Source: Chloroflexota bacterium (GTDB lineage: Bacteria > Chloroflexota > Anaerolineae > Aggregatilineales > Phototrophicaceae). Taken from it: a stretch of 64,000 nt of DNA. How positions within the stretch are numbered: position 1 is the first letter of the stretch; every line of letters begins with the position of its first letter. This document shows, piece after piece, positions 44,855 to 53,867 of this stretch. The notes beneath the pieces are model-generated. The model saw nothing but the letters and a program-made list of their open reading frames with translations, did not search any database and was not told the DNA's origin. Both the position numbers and the translations under genes were made by a program. The stretch spans positions 1 through 64,000 of the forward strand of contig JACAER010000010.1 in the NCBI GenBank assembly GCA_013388745.1, written 5' to 3'.

Positions 44855-46987
44855 GTGAGCGGTTTTATGATTAACAAACCTACGGAAACCACGACTGTCG
44901 AAGAAATCAACCGCCTGCGCAGTGAAAATGAACGTTTGCAAGCGGTCAGCAACGTCACCAGCATGTTAGGGATCACACTGGACGTCAATCAACTGCTCAC
45001 TAATTTGATTTCTGTCGTGGACAATCTTGTGGAATGTAATCGCTCGCTGGCGCTGGTGCTGGACGACGACGAAATCGGACTGCGACTGGGGGCCGCCAGC
45101 AAAGAAACCCCCGGCAGCAGCATCATGGGCGCAGACAACCTCAAGCGCCTGAAAAACGCCACGCTCATCATTTATAATGTGGATGACGACCCGCTTGTCG
45201 GGCGCTGGCTGCGCGGCGAAGCGGTCTATGTCGAAAACGAGGCTTTCCTCAGCGGTTCGGTGTTCCAGCGCTTCGCGCAGTTGGCGCAGCTTAAGAGCTT
45301 TTTCAGCGTGCCGCTGCTGGCCAACAACCGTCTGATCGGCACAGTCATCGCCGAAAGCCCCGCAGCCAAAGCGCTGGCCGAAGACGATCGCGAGCTGCTG
45401 CAAGCCACCGCCATCAACATGGCGATTGCGCTGGAAAACGCGCGCCAGCACAGCAAAACGGTGCAAAAGCTGGCGACCAGTATGAACGAGATGAACCTGC
45501 TGCATCAGGTCGATCGCGAACTCAACAACACCATCGCGCTGGAACATGTTTTCAGCATGACGCTCGATTGGGCGATGCGCTTCACCAACGCCAACGCCGC
45601 CATGCTTTCCCTGTATAACGATAAGACCGACACCATGCGCACCGTCGCGCAGATCGGTTACGAAGTCAACAACGAACAGATCGACTATTTACGCGGCGAC
45701 AACAGTATCGAACATCGCGTCGCCCGCACCTCGCGCCCGGAAATCGTGCCGGATGTCTCCCTGGACACCGACTTTGTGCGCGCCACGCCCAACACACGCG
45801 CCAAACTGGTCGTGCCGGTGATCCTCGAAGATCGCACCGCCGCTATCATTTCGCTGGAAAGCAAAAAGCTCAACAACTTCAGCGATGAGCATCTGGCCTT
45901 TGTCGAAAAACTGTCGGCGCGTGCCGGGGTCGCCATCGACAACGCGCGCCTGTACACCGAAACCGCGCAGGAACGCGAAAAGCTCTCGATCATCCTGAGC
46001 AAAATCGCCGATGTCGTGCTGGTGGTTGACGAAAACGAACGTATTTTGCTCATCAACCAGATGGCGATTTCTGTACTGCGCCTATACAACGATCAGGCTT
46101 ATGTCGGCAAGCGCTTCGAAGAAGTGTTCGAGTTCATGCCGTCTGTCCTGGAGATGTACCGCAAGGCGAAAGAAGGCGCGCAAGCGCTGATTCAAGAGGC
46201 GACGCTGCCCGGCGGGCGCACATATCATGTCAACCTGATGCCCCAGCCCAAAATCGGCTGGATTATCGTCATGCAGGACATCACGCCCTTCAAAGAGATG
46301 GATCAGTTGAAAAATGAACTGGTGGCGACGGTTTCGCACGACCTCAAGCAGCCGTTGAGCGTGATGAGCGGTTATCTTGACCTGCTGGACATGCACCGCC
46401 AGTTCGACGACATGGGGCTGAACTTTATCGCCATGATCGAACGCTCGATCCGCAACATGCGCAGCCTGATCGACGACTTGCTCGATCTGGCGAGCATCGA
46501 ATCGGGGGCCAAGCTCAAACTGCAAGCGGTGCAGCTGCGCGATGTGCTCAACAACTGCCTCGAAAATATTACGCCGTTAGCCGAAAGCAAACAGATCAAA
46601 GTGCTGTACACGCTGCCGGAATACCTGCCCCAGGTGCGCGGCGACCCCTCGCGTTTGCATCAGGTGTTCGTCAATCTGATCGGCAACGCCGTCAAATATA
46701 CCCAGCCTTCAGGACGGGTGCAGGTGCGTGTGGAAAGCCGTGGACAAAGTGTTCATGTTGCTGTCGAGGACAACGGTATGGGCATCAGCCCGGAAGATCA
46801 GGCACGCATCTTTGATCGCTTCTACCGTGTGCGCCGCCCGGAAACCGAAACCATCGAGGGTACAGGGCTGGGGCTGGCGATCGTCAAAAAACTGGTCGAA
46901 GCGCATAACGGCAAAATCGGGCTGGAAAGCCATCTCGGCGAAGGCTCAACCTTCCATGTCACGCTGCCGGTGGATGACGAGAGCTGA
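44855..46987 (+). CDS. Cytosolic sensor histidine kinase (GAF-GAF-PAS-HisKA-HATPase)
   Basis: It has 710 residues and no membrane helices. A short coiled coil (about 18-40) leads into GAF1 (about 45-190), GAF2 (about 225-365) and a PAS domain (about 375-480, DVVLVVDENERILLINQMA). The dimerisation domain has the phospho-acceptor His in TVSHDLKQPLS (about residue 495). The ATPase domain has the N box NLIGNAVKYT, G1 DNGMGIS and G2 GTGLGLAIVKKLV. It should sense an internal small molecule, redox or light signal and pass phosphate to a response regulator; none is adjacent, but two lie at 58-59.7 kb. GTG 44855 has AAGAG upstream; ATG 44867 is an alternative. Confidence 0.93.
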   Translation: MSGFMINKPTETTTVEEINRLRSENERLQAVSNVTSMLGITLDVNQLLTNLISVVDNLVECNRSLALVLDDDEIGLRLGAASKETPGSSIMGADNLKRLKNATLIIYNVDDDPLVGRWLRGEAVYVENEAFLSGSVFQRFAQLAQLKSFFSVPLLANNRLIGTVIAESPAAKALAEDDRELLQATAINMAIALENARQHSKTVQKLATSMNEMNLLHQVDRELNNTIALEHVFSMTLDWAMRFTNANAAMLSLYNDKTDTMRTVAQIGYEVNNEQIDYLRGDNSIEHRVARTSRPEIVPDVSLDTDFVRATPNTRAKLVVPVILEDRTAAIISLESKKLNNFSDEHLAFVEKLSARAGVAIDNARLYTETAQEREKLSIILSKIADVVLVVDENERILLINQMAISVLRLYNDQAYVGKRFEEVFEFMPSVLEMYRKAKEGAQALIQEATLPGGRTYHVNLMPQPKIGWIIVMQDITPFKEMDQLKNELVATVSHDLKQPLSVMSGYLDLLDMHRQFDDMGLNFIAMIERSIRNMRSLIDDLLDLASIESGAKLKLQAVQLRDVLNNCLENITPLAESKQIKVLYTLPEYLPQVRGDPSRLHQVFVNLIGNAVKYTQPSGRVQVRVESRGQSVHVAVEDNGMGISPEDQARIFDRFYRVRRPETETIEGTGLGLAIVKKLVEAHNGKIGLESHLGEGSTFHVTLPVDDES

Positions 46988-47103
46988 AGACTGGGCCGCG
47001 TTGACATTTGCCTCAAAATGCGGTGTCGATTCGAGTACGAATATCAACAGAAGCCGCTTGCAATAGTCAGTCAAGGCTGAGTGCAGGGGGTACTTTGCGC
47101 TTT

Positions 47104-47805
47104 CTACGGCACTTTATACCAGACTCCCGTACACTCCGGTAAAATCTGCCACTGATTCAGTCTGATTTTCTCGGCCATTTCTGGACCGAAGAAGAATCCG
47201 GCCAGCGTTTGCCCTTGTTCCAGCGTATCGAAGCGATAATCTGTCCGCAGCATCACGCGCATAAAACCGTGTTCAGCCTCTAGCCAGGCATAATAGCCGA
47301 GCAAATGCGCCGGCGGATTGGGGGTTTCTTCGCCCGTGCCCAGCGTTTCGACAATCACCGCCATCCCGCCGGGACGCAGCACGCGGAACATCTCGCGCAG
47401 CGCGGCGCCGATCTCCCGCGGCCAGTGTACGCCATGCCAGGCAATCGCGTGCCCGAACGTCCACCCTGCCAGGCACAGATCAGCACTGGCGGCGGCGGTG
47501 GGCAGCGCTTTGTGCTGCGCCTGCTGCAATGTCCAGTTGTTCAGGGCGAGCGGCTGGAGGGTGGCGGCGGCTTTGTCGAGCATATGCTGCGAGGCATCGT
47601 AAGCGCGAATCGTGCGCACCAGAGGCGCCAGCAGGCGTGTAAACCGCCCTGTGCCCGCGCCCATTTCCACCACATCCAGCCCGCTCAAGGGCCGCAGCCT
47701 TTGCAGCGTTGTGAGCAGATTGCCCTGATAATCTTCGCGCGCGACCATCGCATCGTACTCTTCGGCGTGCTGTGCGTAAATTTCCTCGTAGCTGGGCATG
47801 GTCAT
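47104..47805 (-). CDS. Class I SAM-dependent methyltransferase
   Basis: Cytosolic methyltransferase of 233 residues. Motif I VVEMGAGTGRFTRLL (about residue 45), motif II-like AYDASQHML and the post-motif RVLRPGGMAVIVETLG are clear. Substrate unknown; the general Methyltransf_11 fold is shared by enzymes for quinones, lipids and other small molecules. Its ATG overlaps the stop of the preceding 189-residue protein gene by 4 bp (ATGA), so they are translated together. No terminator separates it from the convergent histidine kinase gene. Confidence 0.88.
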   Translation of the reverse strand: MTMPSYEEIYAQHAEEYDAMVAREDYQGNLLTTLQRLRPLSGLDVVEMGAGTGRFTRLLAPLVRTIRAYDASQHMLDKAAATLQPLALNNWTLQQAQHKALPTAAASADLCLAGWTFGHAIAWHGVHWPREIGAALREMFRVLRPGGMAVIVETLGTGEETPNPPAHLLGYYAWLEAEHGFMRVMLRTDYRFDTLEQGQTLAGFFFGPEMAEKIRLNQWQILPECTGVWYKVP

Positions 47806-48371
47806 TCGCTTTTGCTGAACGCTGCGTAATCCTTGGCGGCGCTGCGGAACAGATCACGGCAGGCATCTTCCAAAGCGGGGCCTTGCCCACGAATGCGCAC
47901 TTTGCCTTCTTTAGCCATCAAGAAGCCATGCACGCGCGCTGCCGGCTGTTCGATCGGCTGGTAAAACAGCGCCAGCGCCCAATCGCGGTCAAAGACGCGC
48001 GCGGTGGTTTGCAGCAATCGCTCAAGGATGTACTCGGTCTGAGCGTCAAGCCACTGATCGGCGCGGTACTCTGCCGGGCGGCGCGCCAGCGCTTCTGGCG
48101 TTTTGAGCAGGTCATAACGGCTTTCGGTTTCCAGCCACAGCGCTTCCAGCGCCAATCCAAGCGCGGGAAAGTCGCGCACGCTCAGGTTTTCGCCACTCCA
48201 TGAAACCGAAGCGCCCCAACCGAAGCCCTTGCCCTGTGGATACGCGCGGAAGGAAAGGGAAGCGTCGGCGCTGTATTCATTGCTGATATAAGCGATCGTC
48301 GCCTGCCAGGCCAGCAGCCCGTTGGCGGGACGCTTGGGCAGCGGGCGGGCATGAATTGTGTCACCCATCAT
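47802..48371 (-). CDS. Hypothetical protein, 189 residues
   Basis: Not recognised. A soluble, mixed alpha/beta protein without signal peptide or membrane segment. The first 60 residues look like beta strands (IAYISNEYSADASLSFRAYP, FGWGASVSWSGENLSVRDF), and the rest is helical and charged, including DQWLDAQTEYILERLLQTT and a final helix RDLFRSAAKDYAAF. Two adjacent ATG codons begin the frame at 48371. It is followed with a 4-bp overlap by a methyltransferase gene and preceded 14 bases away by an alpha/beta hydrolase gene, so it may belong to one transcript with both. No function is proposed. Confidence 0.7.
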   Translation of the reverse strand: MMGDTIHARPLPKRPANGLLAWQATIAYISNEYSADASLSFRAYPQGKGFGWGASVSWSGENLSVRDFPALGLALEALWLETESRYDLLKTPEALARRPAEYRADQWLDAQTEYILERLLQTTARVFDRDWALALFYQPIEQPAARVHGFLMAKEGKVRIRGQGPALEDACRDLFRSAAKDYAAFSKSE

Positions 48372-48385
48372 CGTGCTCCTTCAAG

Positions 48386-49609
48386 TTAAGTCTGCCGGTA
48401 AAAGACCCATGCCAGAAAACGGTCAAGGTCATATTGTACGATTTGCGTGCCTAAGCCGCCGATCAGGAAGTCGAAGCCGTGCCGCGCCCAGGGAACATAC
48501 AGCCGCGCTACCGGCGTATCGGTGGCGCTGAGCAGATTGTAGAGCAGTTCAGTGTGCGCCGTAGGCACAAGGTTGTCCATTTCGCCGTGAATCAGCAGCG
48601 TCGGCGGCAGGCCGTCACGCACGTATTCGACCGGGCTGGCAGCGGCATATACGGCGGGGACTTCACGGTTGAGTCCACCGAGCAGCGCGGTGATGGCGCT
48701 CAGCGGTGTCGATTCGTACATGCGCATGTCGGTGACGGGGTAAATGGCAATGACGGCGTTTACCGACGTATCCTGTTCCATAAGAGAAGGGCACTCTGCG
48801 GGATCGGCGGGTGTTTGCCTGTCGTGGTAAGCCGCCATCAAGGCCAGATGCGCGCCCGCCGAACGCCCCAGAAGGGCCATTTGTGCTGGATCAATGCTGT
48901 AGGTCGCGGCATGGGCGCGCACCCACGCGACAGCACACTGCACATCCTGCAACTGCGCCGGCCAGATCGCTTCGGTAGAAAAACGATACTGAATATCGAA
49001 GACAACATAGCCTAATGACGCCAGATAGCGGTTGTGGGGCGCGAAGACGCCGCCTTTATCCAGCCAGCGCCAACTGCCGCCATGAACAACGACGATGGCC
49101 GGATAGGTATCGCCGGCGGCGGGCGGAATCTGCGGCTGATAAACATCCAGGCGCAGGGTGCGCTGCGGCGTTTCGGAAAACGGCACATCGACGGTCACAG
49201 CAGCGCGCGCGGTGAAATGACGCGCGCCGACCGCAGCCAGCAGCGAAAAGCGCGCATCCTGCACACGTTCTAAGGCGGCGGGCGCGATGCTTTCCAGATA
49301 GGTGTCGCCCAGACCGGCGCGCATGTCGGCATCGAGCGCCGCGCCGACAGAGAACGCTTGCAGCATGGGCTGTGCGGCCAGCAGCAGCGCGATGAGGGCG
49401 AAAGCCACCCCCCAGTTAACACGCGGCGGACGCAGCGCGTAGATCAGCGCGATAACGGCGACCAGCGCGGCCAGCCACGGGAATTCGGTGAGCGCCATCT
49501 GCGGCAGGGCTTGGATCGTGCCGGTCGAAAGGTTAGGCAGCACGATCAACAGGCCGAACGCCAGCGCAACCAGGGCGAGCATATGGGCGAAGATCTTTTT
49601 GCGATTCAC
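48386..49609 (-). CDS. Membrane-anchored alpha/beta hydrolase (BD-FAE/esterase type), second of a tandem pair
   Basis: It has 407 residues. The N-terminus has several hydrophobic helices (about 8-28, 38-58, 65-85), and a hydrolase domain of about 270 residues follows. The oxyanion motif VVHGGSWRW, nucleophile GRSAGAHLAL, acid GEMDNLVPT and His in ARHGFDFL form an esterase/lipase triad of the carboxylesterase type. It acts probably outside the cell surface, on an unknown ester. The chosen GTG (49609) has AGGAAG 5-6 bases upstream and lies 19 bases after the stop of the paralogous gene; longer starts would overlap that gene. Confidence 0.85.
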   Translation of the reverse strand: MNRKKIFAHMLALVALAFGLLIVLPNLSTGTIQALPQMALTEFPWLAALVAVIALIYALRPPRVNWGVAFALIALLLAAQPMLQAFSVGAALDADMRAGLGDTYLESIAPAALERVQDARFSLLAAVGARHFTARAAVTVDVPFSETPQRTLRLDVYQPQIPPAAGDTYPAIVVVHGGSWRWLDKGGVFAPHNRYLASLGYVVFDIQYRFSTEAIWPAQLQDVQCAVAWVRAHAATYSIDPAQMALLGRSAGAHLALMAAYHDRQTPADPAECPSLMEQDTSVNAVIAIYPVTDMRMYESTPLSAITALLGGLNREVPAVYAAASPVEYVRDGLPPTLLIHGEMDNLVPTAHTELLYNLLSATDTPVARLYVPWARHGFDFLIGGLGTQIVQYDLDRFLAWVFYRQT

Positions 49610-49628
49610 GGTTCTTCCTGACCAACGT

Positions 49629-50870
49629 TTAAGAGGGTTCGGCGGGCGCGTCTTTGTAGAAGCTCCACGCCAGAAAACGATCAATATAGTACTGCACCAA
49701 CTGCGCGCCCATGCCCGAAGGCAGCGCGTCGAACACATGACGGCCCCAGGGCACGCGCAGCAGCACAACAGGCGTTTTTGTGCCACGCAGCAGGTTGTTC
49801 AGCAGTTCGGCGTGAACCGGCATCACCAGTTCATCCATGTAGCCCTGCACCAACAGCGTGGGCGGCAGGCCATCGCGCACGAATTCTACCGGACTGGCAT
49901 CGGCGTAGGTCTGCGGGATATTGTCGATCTGGTCGCCCAGCAGTTCATAGATCGCGCCGCCGGGAATCGACTGCCACAGCCGTAAATCAGTGGGCGGATA
50001 CACAGCGATCACCGCCGCCAACGAGGAGTCTTCCTCTGCGGCGCAGGTTTTCTGCACGCTGGGGTCGTTAGAACGATACGCGGCCATCAGCGACATATGC
50101 CCGCCGGAGGAACGGCCAAAGAGCGCGATACGCTGCGGGTCGATATTGTAATCGCGGGCGTGTGCTTTCACCCAGCGGAGAGCACACTGCACATCCTCAA
50201 GCTGCGCCGGCCACAGCGCCTCCTGCGAGAAGCGGTACTGAATATCGAAAACCACATAACCCTGCGAGGCGAGGTAGCTATGATGCGGGACAAACACACC
50301 GCCCTTGTCATAGCTGCGCCATGCGCCGCCATGCACCGAAACGACTGCCGGATAGACCGTGCCGACGGCGGGGGGAATCTGCGGCTGATAGATGTCGAGT
50401 TTCAGCGGGCGCAGGCCGGGTTGCGCATAGACGACATCGCGCGTAATGGTCACATCGGGGAAGTTGTAACGCCATTTGACGCTGTTGGGCAGTGTCCAGC
50501 GCTTGGGCGCGACCCGTTCCCACGCGGCGGGCGGCACGCTTTGTTCGTAGTCCGCGCCGAGTCCCTGCGTGATCGCCTGATCCATAGCGCGCATAGCAGT
50601 ACGCGCCCGCAGCAGCGGCAGCAGGGACAGCCCTAACCCCGTAACAGCCAGCGCTGCGCCCCACGGGCTGCGCGGGCTGCGCGCGAGGCTGGTCACCAGC
50701 CCTGCTCCACCGACAAAAGCCGATGTCCAGGGGAATTCGCTGAACAGCGCGTGGCCGATCCACAGGCGCTCATGCAGCGTGGGCGCAGCGATCAGACCGC
50801 CCATCGTCGCCGCGGCGGCGCCCAGCGTCAACGCCAGAATTTTTCGCGGTTGGAGGAACGTCAAAGCCAC
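49629..50870 (-). CDS. Membrane-anchored alpha/beta hydrolase (BD-FAE/esterase type), first of a tandem pair
   Basis: Paralog of the following gene, 413 residues with the same plan: hydrophobic N-terminal region (about 10-100) and a hydrolase domain. Triad motifs are SVHGGAWRS, GRSSGGHMSL, GYMDELVMPV and GRHVFDALP. Shared blocks such as LDIYQPQIPPA and GYVVFDIQYRFS show that the pair arose by duplication. It may act as an esterase on cell-surface or environmental substrates. No promoter of good quality was found in the 177 bases upstream, which contain only a small GC-rich hairpin near the ClpB-like gene. Confidence 0.85.
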   Translation of the reverse strand: MALTFLQPRKILALTLGAAAATMGGLIAAPTLHERLWIGHALFSEFPWTSAFVGGAGLVTSLARSPRSPWGAALAVTGLGLSLLPLLRARTAMRAMDQAITQGLGADYEQSVPPAAWERVAPKRWTLPNSVKWRYNFPDVTITRDVVYAQPGLRPLKLDIYQPQIPPAVGTVYPAVVSVHGGAWRSYDKGGVFVPHHSYLASQGYVVFDIQYRFSQEALWPAQLEDVQCALRWVKAHARDYNIDPQRIALFGRSSGGHMSLMAAYRSNDPSVQKTCAAEEDSSLAAVIAVYPPTDLRLWQSIPGGAIYELLGDQIDNIPQTYADASPVEFVRDGLPPTLLVQGYMDELVMPVHAELLNNLLRGTKTPVVLLRVPWGRHVFDALPSGMGAQLVQYYIDRFLAWSFYKDAPAEPS

Positions 50871-51013
50871 AGATGTTCGCCTCTATATGACGACGATACA
50901 GCTTCTACTGTACTCGAAGTGCCCAAGGGATGCCAGCGCCAGCAGGCGCGCCGCGATACGCGCCAGTCCATCCGGCGGGACGCGCCTGTGTCACCTAACG
51001 CAGTTCCGCTATA

Positions 51014-51034
51014 GGGCAGCCGCGCGAGCTGCCC
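51014..51034. repeat. GC-rich intergenic hairpin, REP-like
   Basis: GGGCAGC (51014-51020) and GCTGCCC (51028-51034) flank a 7-base loop, 14 bases past the stop of the ClpB-like gene. Arm, loop length and the trailing CCCAC resemble the element at 1676-1698. The rest of the 50871-51047 gap shows no gene-like frame. Confidence 0.4.
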
Positions 51035-51047
51035 CCACACCCTCAAT

Positions 51048-53294
51048 CTAGACCTTAATTTCCTTGCCATCCACCATCGCTGCGAACGACAGCGCATCGG
51101 CCTTTTTGCCGGCTTTGTCGATCTTGACGGCGGTGCCGGCGGGCGGATTGGCCTTCAACAGAAAATCGGCCAGCGGTTCGCGCACAAAACGGCGGATGAT
51201 GCGCCGCAGCGGACGCGCCCCGTATTCCGGTTCGGTGTTCTGCGCCAGCAGCCATTTTTGCGCCGCCTCGGTGAATTCCAGCTTCAGCCCACGATCCTCC
51301 GCCAATTTCGTGTCTTTCTTCAACATCAGCTTGAGGATTTCTGCCAGATTTTCCGCCGCCAGCGCATTGAACATAATCACTTCGTCCAGACGATTGAGGA
51401 ATTCCGGGCGGAAGTATTCGCGCACGGCGTCCATCGCCTGATCGCGGATTTCATCGTCGATCACCGGCACGGCCAGATATTCCGCGCCGAGATTGCTGGT
51501 AAGCACGATCACGGTTTCGCTGAACTGCACGGGGTTGCCGCGCCCATCGGTGAGGCGGCCTTCTTCGATAATTTGCAGCAGAATGTCGAGGATGCGCGCA
51601 TGGGCTTTTTCCACTTCGTCAAAGAGCACGATGCTGTAGGGCTGCTGTTTGACACGCTCGGTCAACTGGCCGCCAGCTTCGCTGTCTACATAGCCGCTGG
51701 GTGAACCGACGAGCCGGTTGAGCGTGCTTTCGTCTTTGAACTCGCTCATGTCCAGCGGCAGCATGGCGTCTTCAGTGCCGAACATAAATTCCGCCAGCGC
51801 TTTGACCAGTTCGGTTTTGCCGACGCCGGTGGGGCCTAAAAACAGGAACGCGCCGATCGGGCGTTTGGGGTCTTTGAGGCCGACACGCGCGGTTTTGATG
51901 GCGCGGCTGACAGCCAGCACCGCTTCGTCCTGGCCGATGATACGCTCTTTGAGGTGTTCGACCATACTGGCGTAACGCACGCGCTCGTCTTCTCCCAGCT
52001 TGCTGACCGGAATGCCGGTGATCTGGCTGGCGGCAATTGTAATATCGTCGGCGTCGAGCGCTTCGTCGCCTTCTTTGATTTCCGGCTTGTAGGCCAGGTG
52101 CGTCTGTTTGCTCATGTTGACCATCGCAGCGGCGCGGTGCAGCACTTGTTCGGCGCTGCGCGGCAGCGGCATGGTGGTGATGTAGCGCTTGCCCAGACGC
52201 ACGGCGGCGGGAATCGCGTCGTCGCGGATTTCCAGCTTGTAGTCGGCTTCCATGTGCGGCTTGAGGATTTTCAGCATCTCAATCGCTTCATCGAGCGTCG
52301 GTTCTGGCACACGCAAAAACTGCGCGTTTTCAGTAATGACGCTGACAGGCAGGATGCGGTTGTTGTATTCGCTGTCGCTGGTGCTGCCCATAATCACCGG
52401 GTCGCTATCCAGAAACGCTTTTTGCACCAGCGGCGTCGATTTGCTGAATTCCGCGCGCAGCGAACCGCCGAAAAAGCGGTGAATCTGCGGGATGAAAAGG
52501 ATGCCGCCGCGCGCCTGGCTGAGACCGGCGCGGATGGCCTTCTGGTCGTTATCCAGCAGCGCGGCTTCGTCGATCTGCACCAGGCTCTTGAGACCGGTGG
52601 GGCCTTTGCCTTCGGACATCAAGAGCGCCAGGCTGTAGGCCAGCGTGCGCTTGCCGACGCCATCGGGGCCGACGAGGATCAGATGGCGGTTGATAGCCTG
52701 CGACAGAATATTCATGACGTCGCGCAGCAGCCCCTCGCGGAAGTAAACAGCGCGCAGCTTACCGGTTTTGGCGCCAGCGACAAAATCCTGCGTCGTGCTC
52801 GTCACCGCGCGCCGAATCGTGCTGTTTTCGGCCACGATATCGCTGATCGCTTTAGGCGTGATACCCTGCCCGCGCAGCAGGCCGCTGGTGCTGATGCTCG
52901 GTTCGGCCATCACCGCCAGCACATGGTTGGTATCGACGCGCATTTCGTCCTGCGAATTGGCGACGGTCAGCGCGTCATCCAGCAGGATAATCGTTTGGCG
53001 CGACAGGGGCACGCTGCGATTGCCCGCCGCGACAAAATCGAGATTGCCGTTCTGGTCTTTGCGGCTTTCGACAGCCAGCACCGTCTGCCGTTCGAGGCGG
53101 TTGAGATCGACACCGCGCGTAGCCTTGAAGGCTTGCAGCAGCCGCGCCGCCGCTGTATCCGCGCGGCGGATAAGCGCCAGCAGCACCAGTTCCGGCGTGA
53201 TCGTCGATTGCCGATACTGGTCTTTCAGGGCAACGGCATCGTTCATCACAGCATCAAAGTCTTTGGCGAGCAAATCGGGGTTGAGCGTTCCCAT
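51048..53294 (-). CDS. ClpB/ClpC-like AAA+ ATPase with degenerate first ATPase module
   Basis: Hsp100-type unfoldase of 748 residues. An N-terminal Clp repeat region (about 1-155) precedes AAA-1 (about 185-380), in which Walker A reads GPDGVGKRT (Arg in place of the metal-binding Thr) and Walker B reads GILFIPQIHRF, so both acidic residues of the usual IDEIH are lost. AAA-2 is intact, with GPTGVGKTE and IVLFDEVEKAH, and has its sensor and C-terminal domain. There is no long coiled-coil M domain as in ClpB and no IGF-type ClpP loop after TSNLGAEYL. It probably works as a ClpP-independent remodeller driven by the second ring. The ATG at 53294 is used; the longer frame upstream is a shadow. Confidence 0.87.
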   Translation of the reverse strand: MGTLNPDLLAKDFDAVMNDAVALKDQYRQSTITPELVLLALIRRADTAAARLLQAFKATRGVDLNRLERQTVLAVESRKDQNGNLDFVAAGNRSVPLSRQTIILLDDALTVANSQDEMRVDTNHVLAVMAEPSISTSGLLRGQGITPKAISDIVAENSTIRRAVTSTTQDFVAGAKTGKLRAVYFREGLLRDVMNILSQAINRHLILVGPDGVGKRTLAYSLALLMSEGKGPTGLKSLVQIDEAALLDNDQKAIRAGLSQARGGILFIPQIHRFFGGSLRAEFSKSTPLVQKAFLDSDPVIMGSTSDSEYNNRILPVSVITENAQFLRVPEPTLDEAIEMLKILKPHMEADYKLEIRDDAIPAAVRLGKRYITTMPLPRSAEQVLHRAAAMVNMSKQTHLAYKPEIKEGDEALDADDITIAASQITGIPVSKLGEDERVRYASMVEHLKERIIGQDEAVLAVSRAIKTARVGLKDPKRPIGAFLFLGPTGVGKTELVKALAEFMFGTEDAMLPLDMSEFKDESTLNRLVGSPSGYVDSEAGGQLTERVKQQPYSIVLFDEVEKAHARILDILLQIIEEGRLTDGRGNPVQFSETVIVLTSNLGAEYLAVPVIDDEIRDQAMDAVREYFRPEFLNRLDEVIMFNALAAENLAEILKLMLKKDTKLAEDRGLKLEFTEAAQKWLLAQNTEPEYGARPLRRIIRRFVREPLADFLLKANPPAGTAVKIDKAGKKADALSFAAMVDGKEIKV

Positions 53295-53386
53295 AGCGTT
53301 ATTGTTCCTGAATCGCGCGACGTGGAAAAGTGGCTCTAGTTTACTTGAATTTTTGTGCGAAACAACACACGAAAAACTGGGGGAAA

Positions 53387-53779
53387 TTAGAGACCGCGCT
53401 GTGCGCGCGCGGCGGCAATGAGCGTGCGCGCCTCTTCCAGCGAATCGGCGAAGCCGATGCGCGTCAGGGGCTTGTCGGCCAGACGCGCGGCGGCCTCGAA
53501 CAAAGTGCGCAGGCGGGTGTTGGCGCCCACGACGACCGCCATACCGGCGCGCGGATTCCAGGGCAAAATGAGCAGCGAACGCACATAGGAGAGCACGCCG
53601 GACAGGATAAGGCGGTTGTGGCGCACATCGGCGACGATGTCTACGATATGCGGGACGGTGCTGTAGAGCGCGGTAGCGTGCGCATCGATCACGACCAGAT
53701 CTTCCCACGTCCACTCTGCCTCGAACGTTACGAGTAAGATCGTTTTCTCATTGTTATCCCACTGTATCTGGATACCCAC
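53387..53779 (-). CDS. Small STAS/SpoIIAA-like protein
   Basis: Soluble protein of 130 residues, alternating strands and helices: ILLVTFEAEWTWEDLVVID, VDIVADVRHNR and GMAVVVGANTRLRTLFEAAA. The pattern resembles SpoIIAA/STAS-like single-domain proteins, but the phosphorylated Ser of true anti-anti-sigma factors is not apparent. It lies between the GH3 gene and the ClpB-like gene on the same strand with gaps of about 90 bases on both sides. Function unknown; a switch or scaffold role would be typical for the fold. Confidence 0.6.
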   Translation of the reverse strand: MGIQIQWDNNEKTILLVTFEAEWTWEDLVVIDAHATALYSTVPHIVDIVADVRHNRLILSGVLSYVRSLLILPWNPRAGMAVVVGANTRLRTLFEAAARLADKPLTRIGFADSLEEARTLIAAARAQRGL

Positions 53780-53867
53780 TACTTGTCTGGTCCGTCAGTC
53801 TATGGCTTCGCCATGCATCTGCACAATCACTATTAAAGAGTATAACACTTTTATGCGGATTCAGGGC

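Noticed and set aside
46988..47103. TTGACA as a -35 box after the histidine kinase gene
   Set aside because: No -10 box at a suitable distance and no gene starts downstream on that strand.
51954..53339. A 461-codon plus-strand frame opposite the ClpB-like gene
   Set aside because: Antisense shadow of a conserved AAA+ gene; no ribosome site or domain.
53294..53714. Upstream extension of the ClpB-like frame
   Set aside because: The extra 140 residues are Arg/Ala-rich and overlap the STAS-like gene in another frame; the ATG at 53294 begins the family-like sequence.
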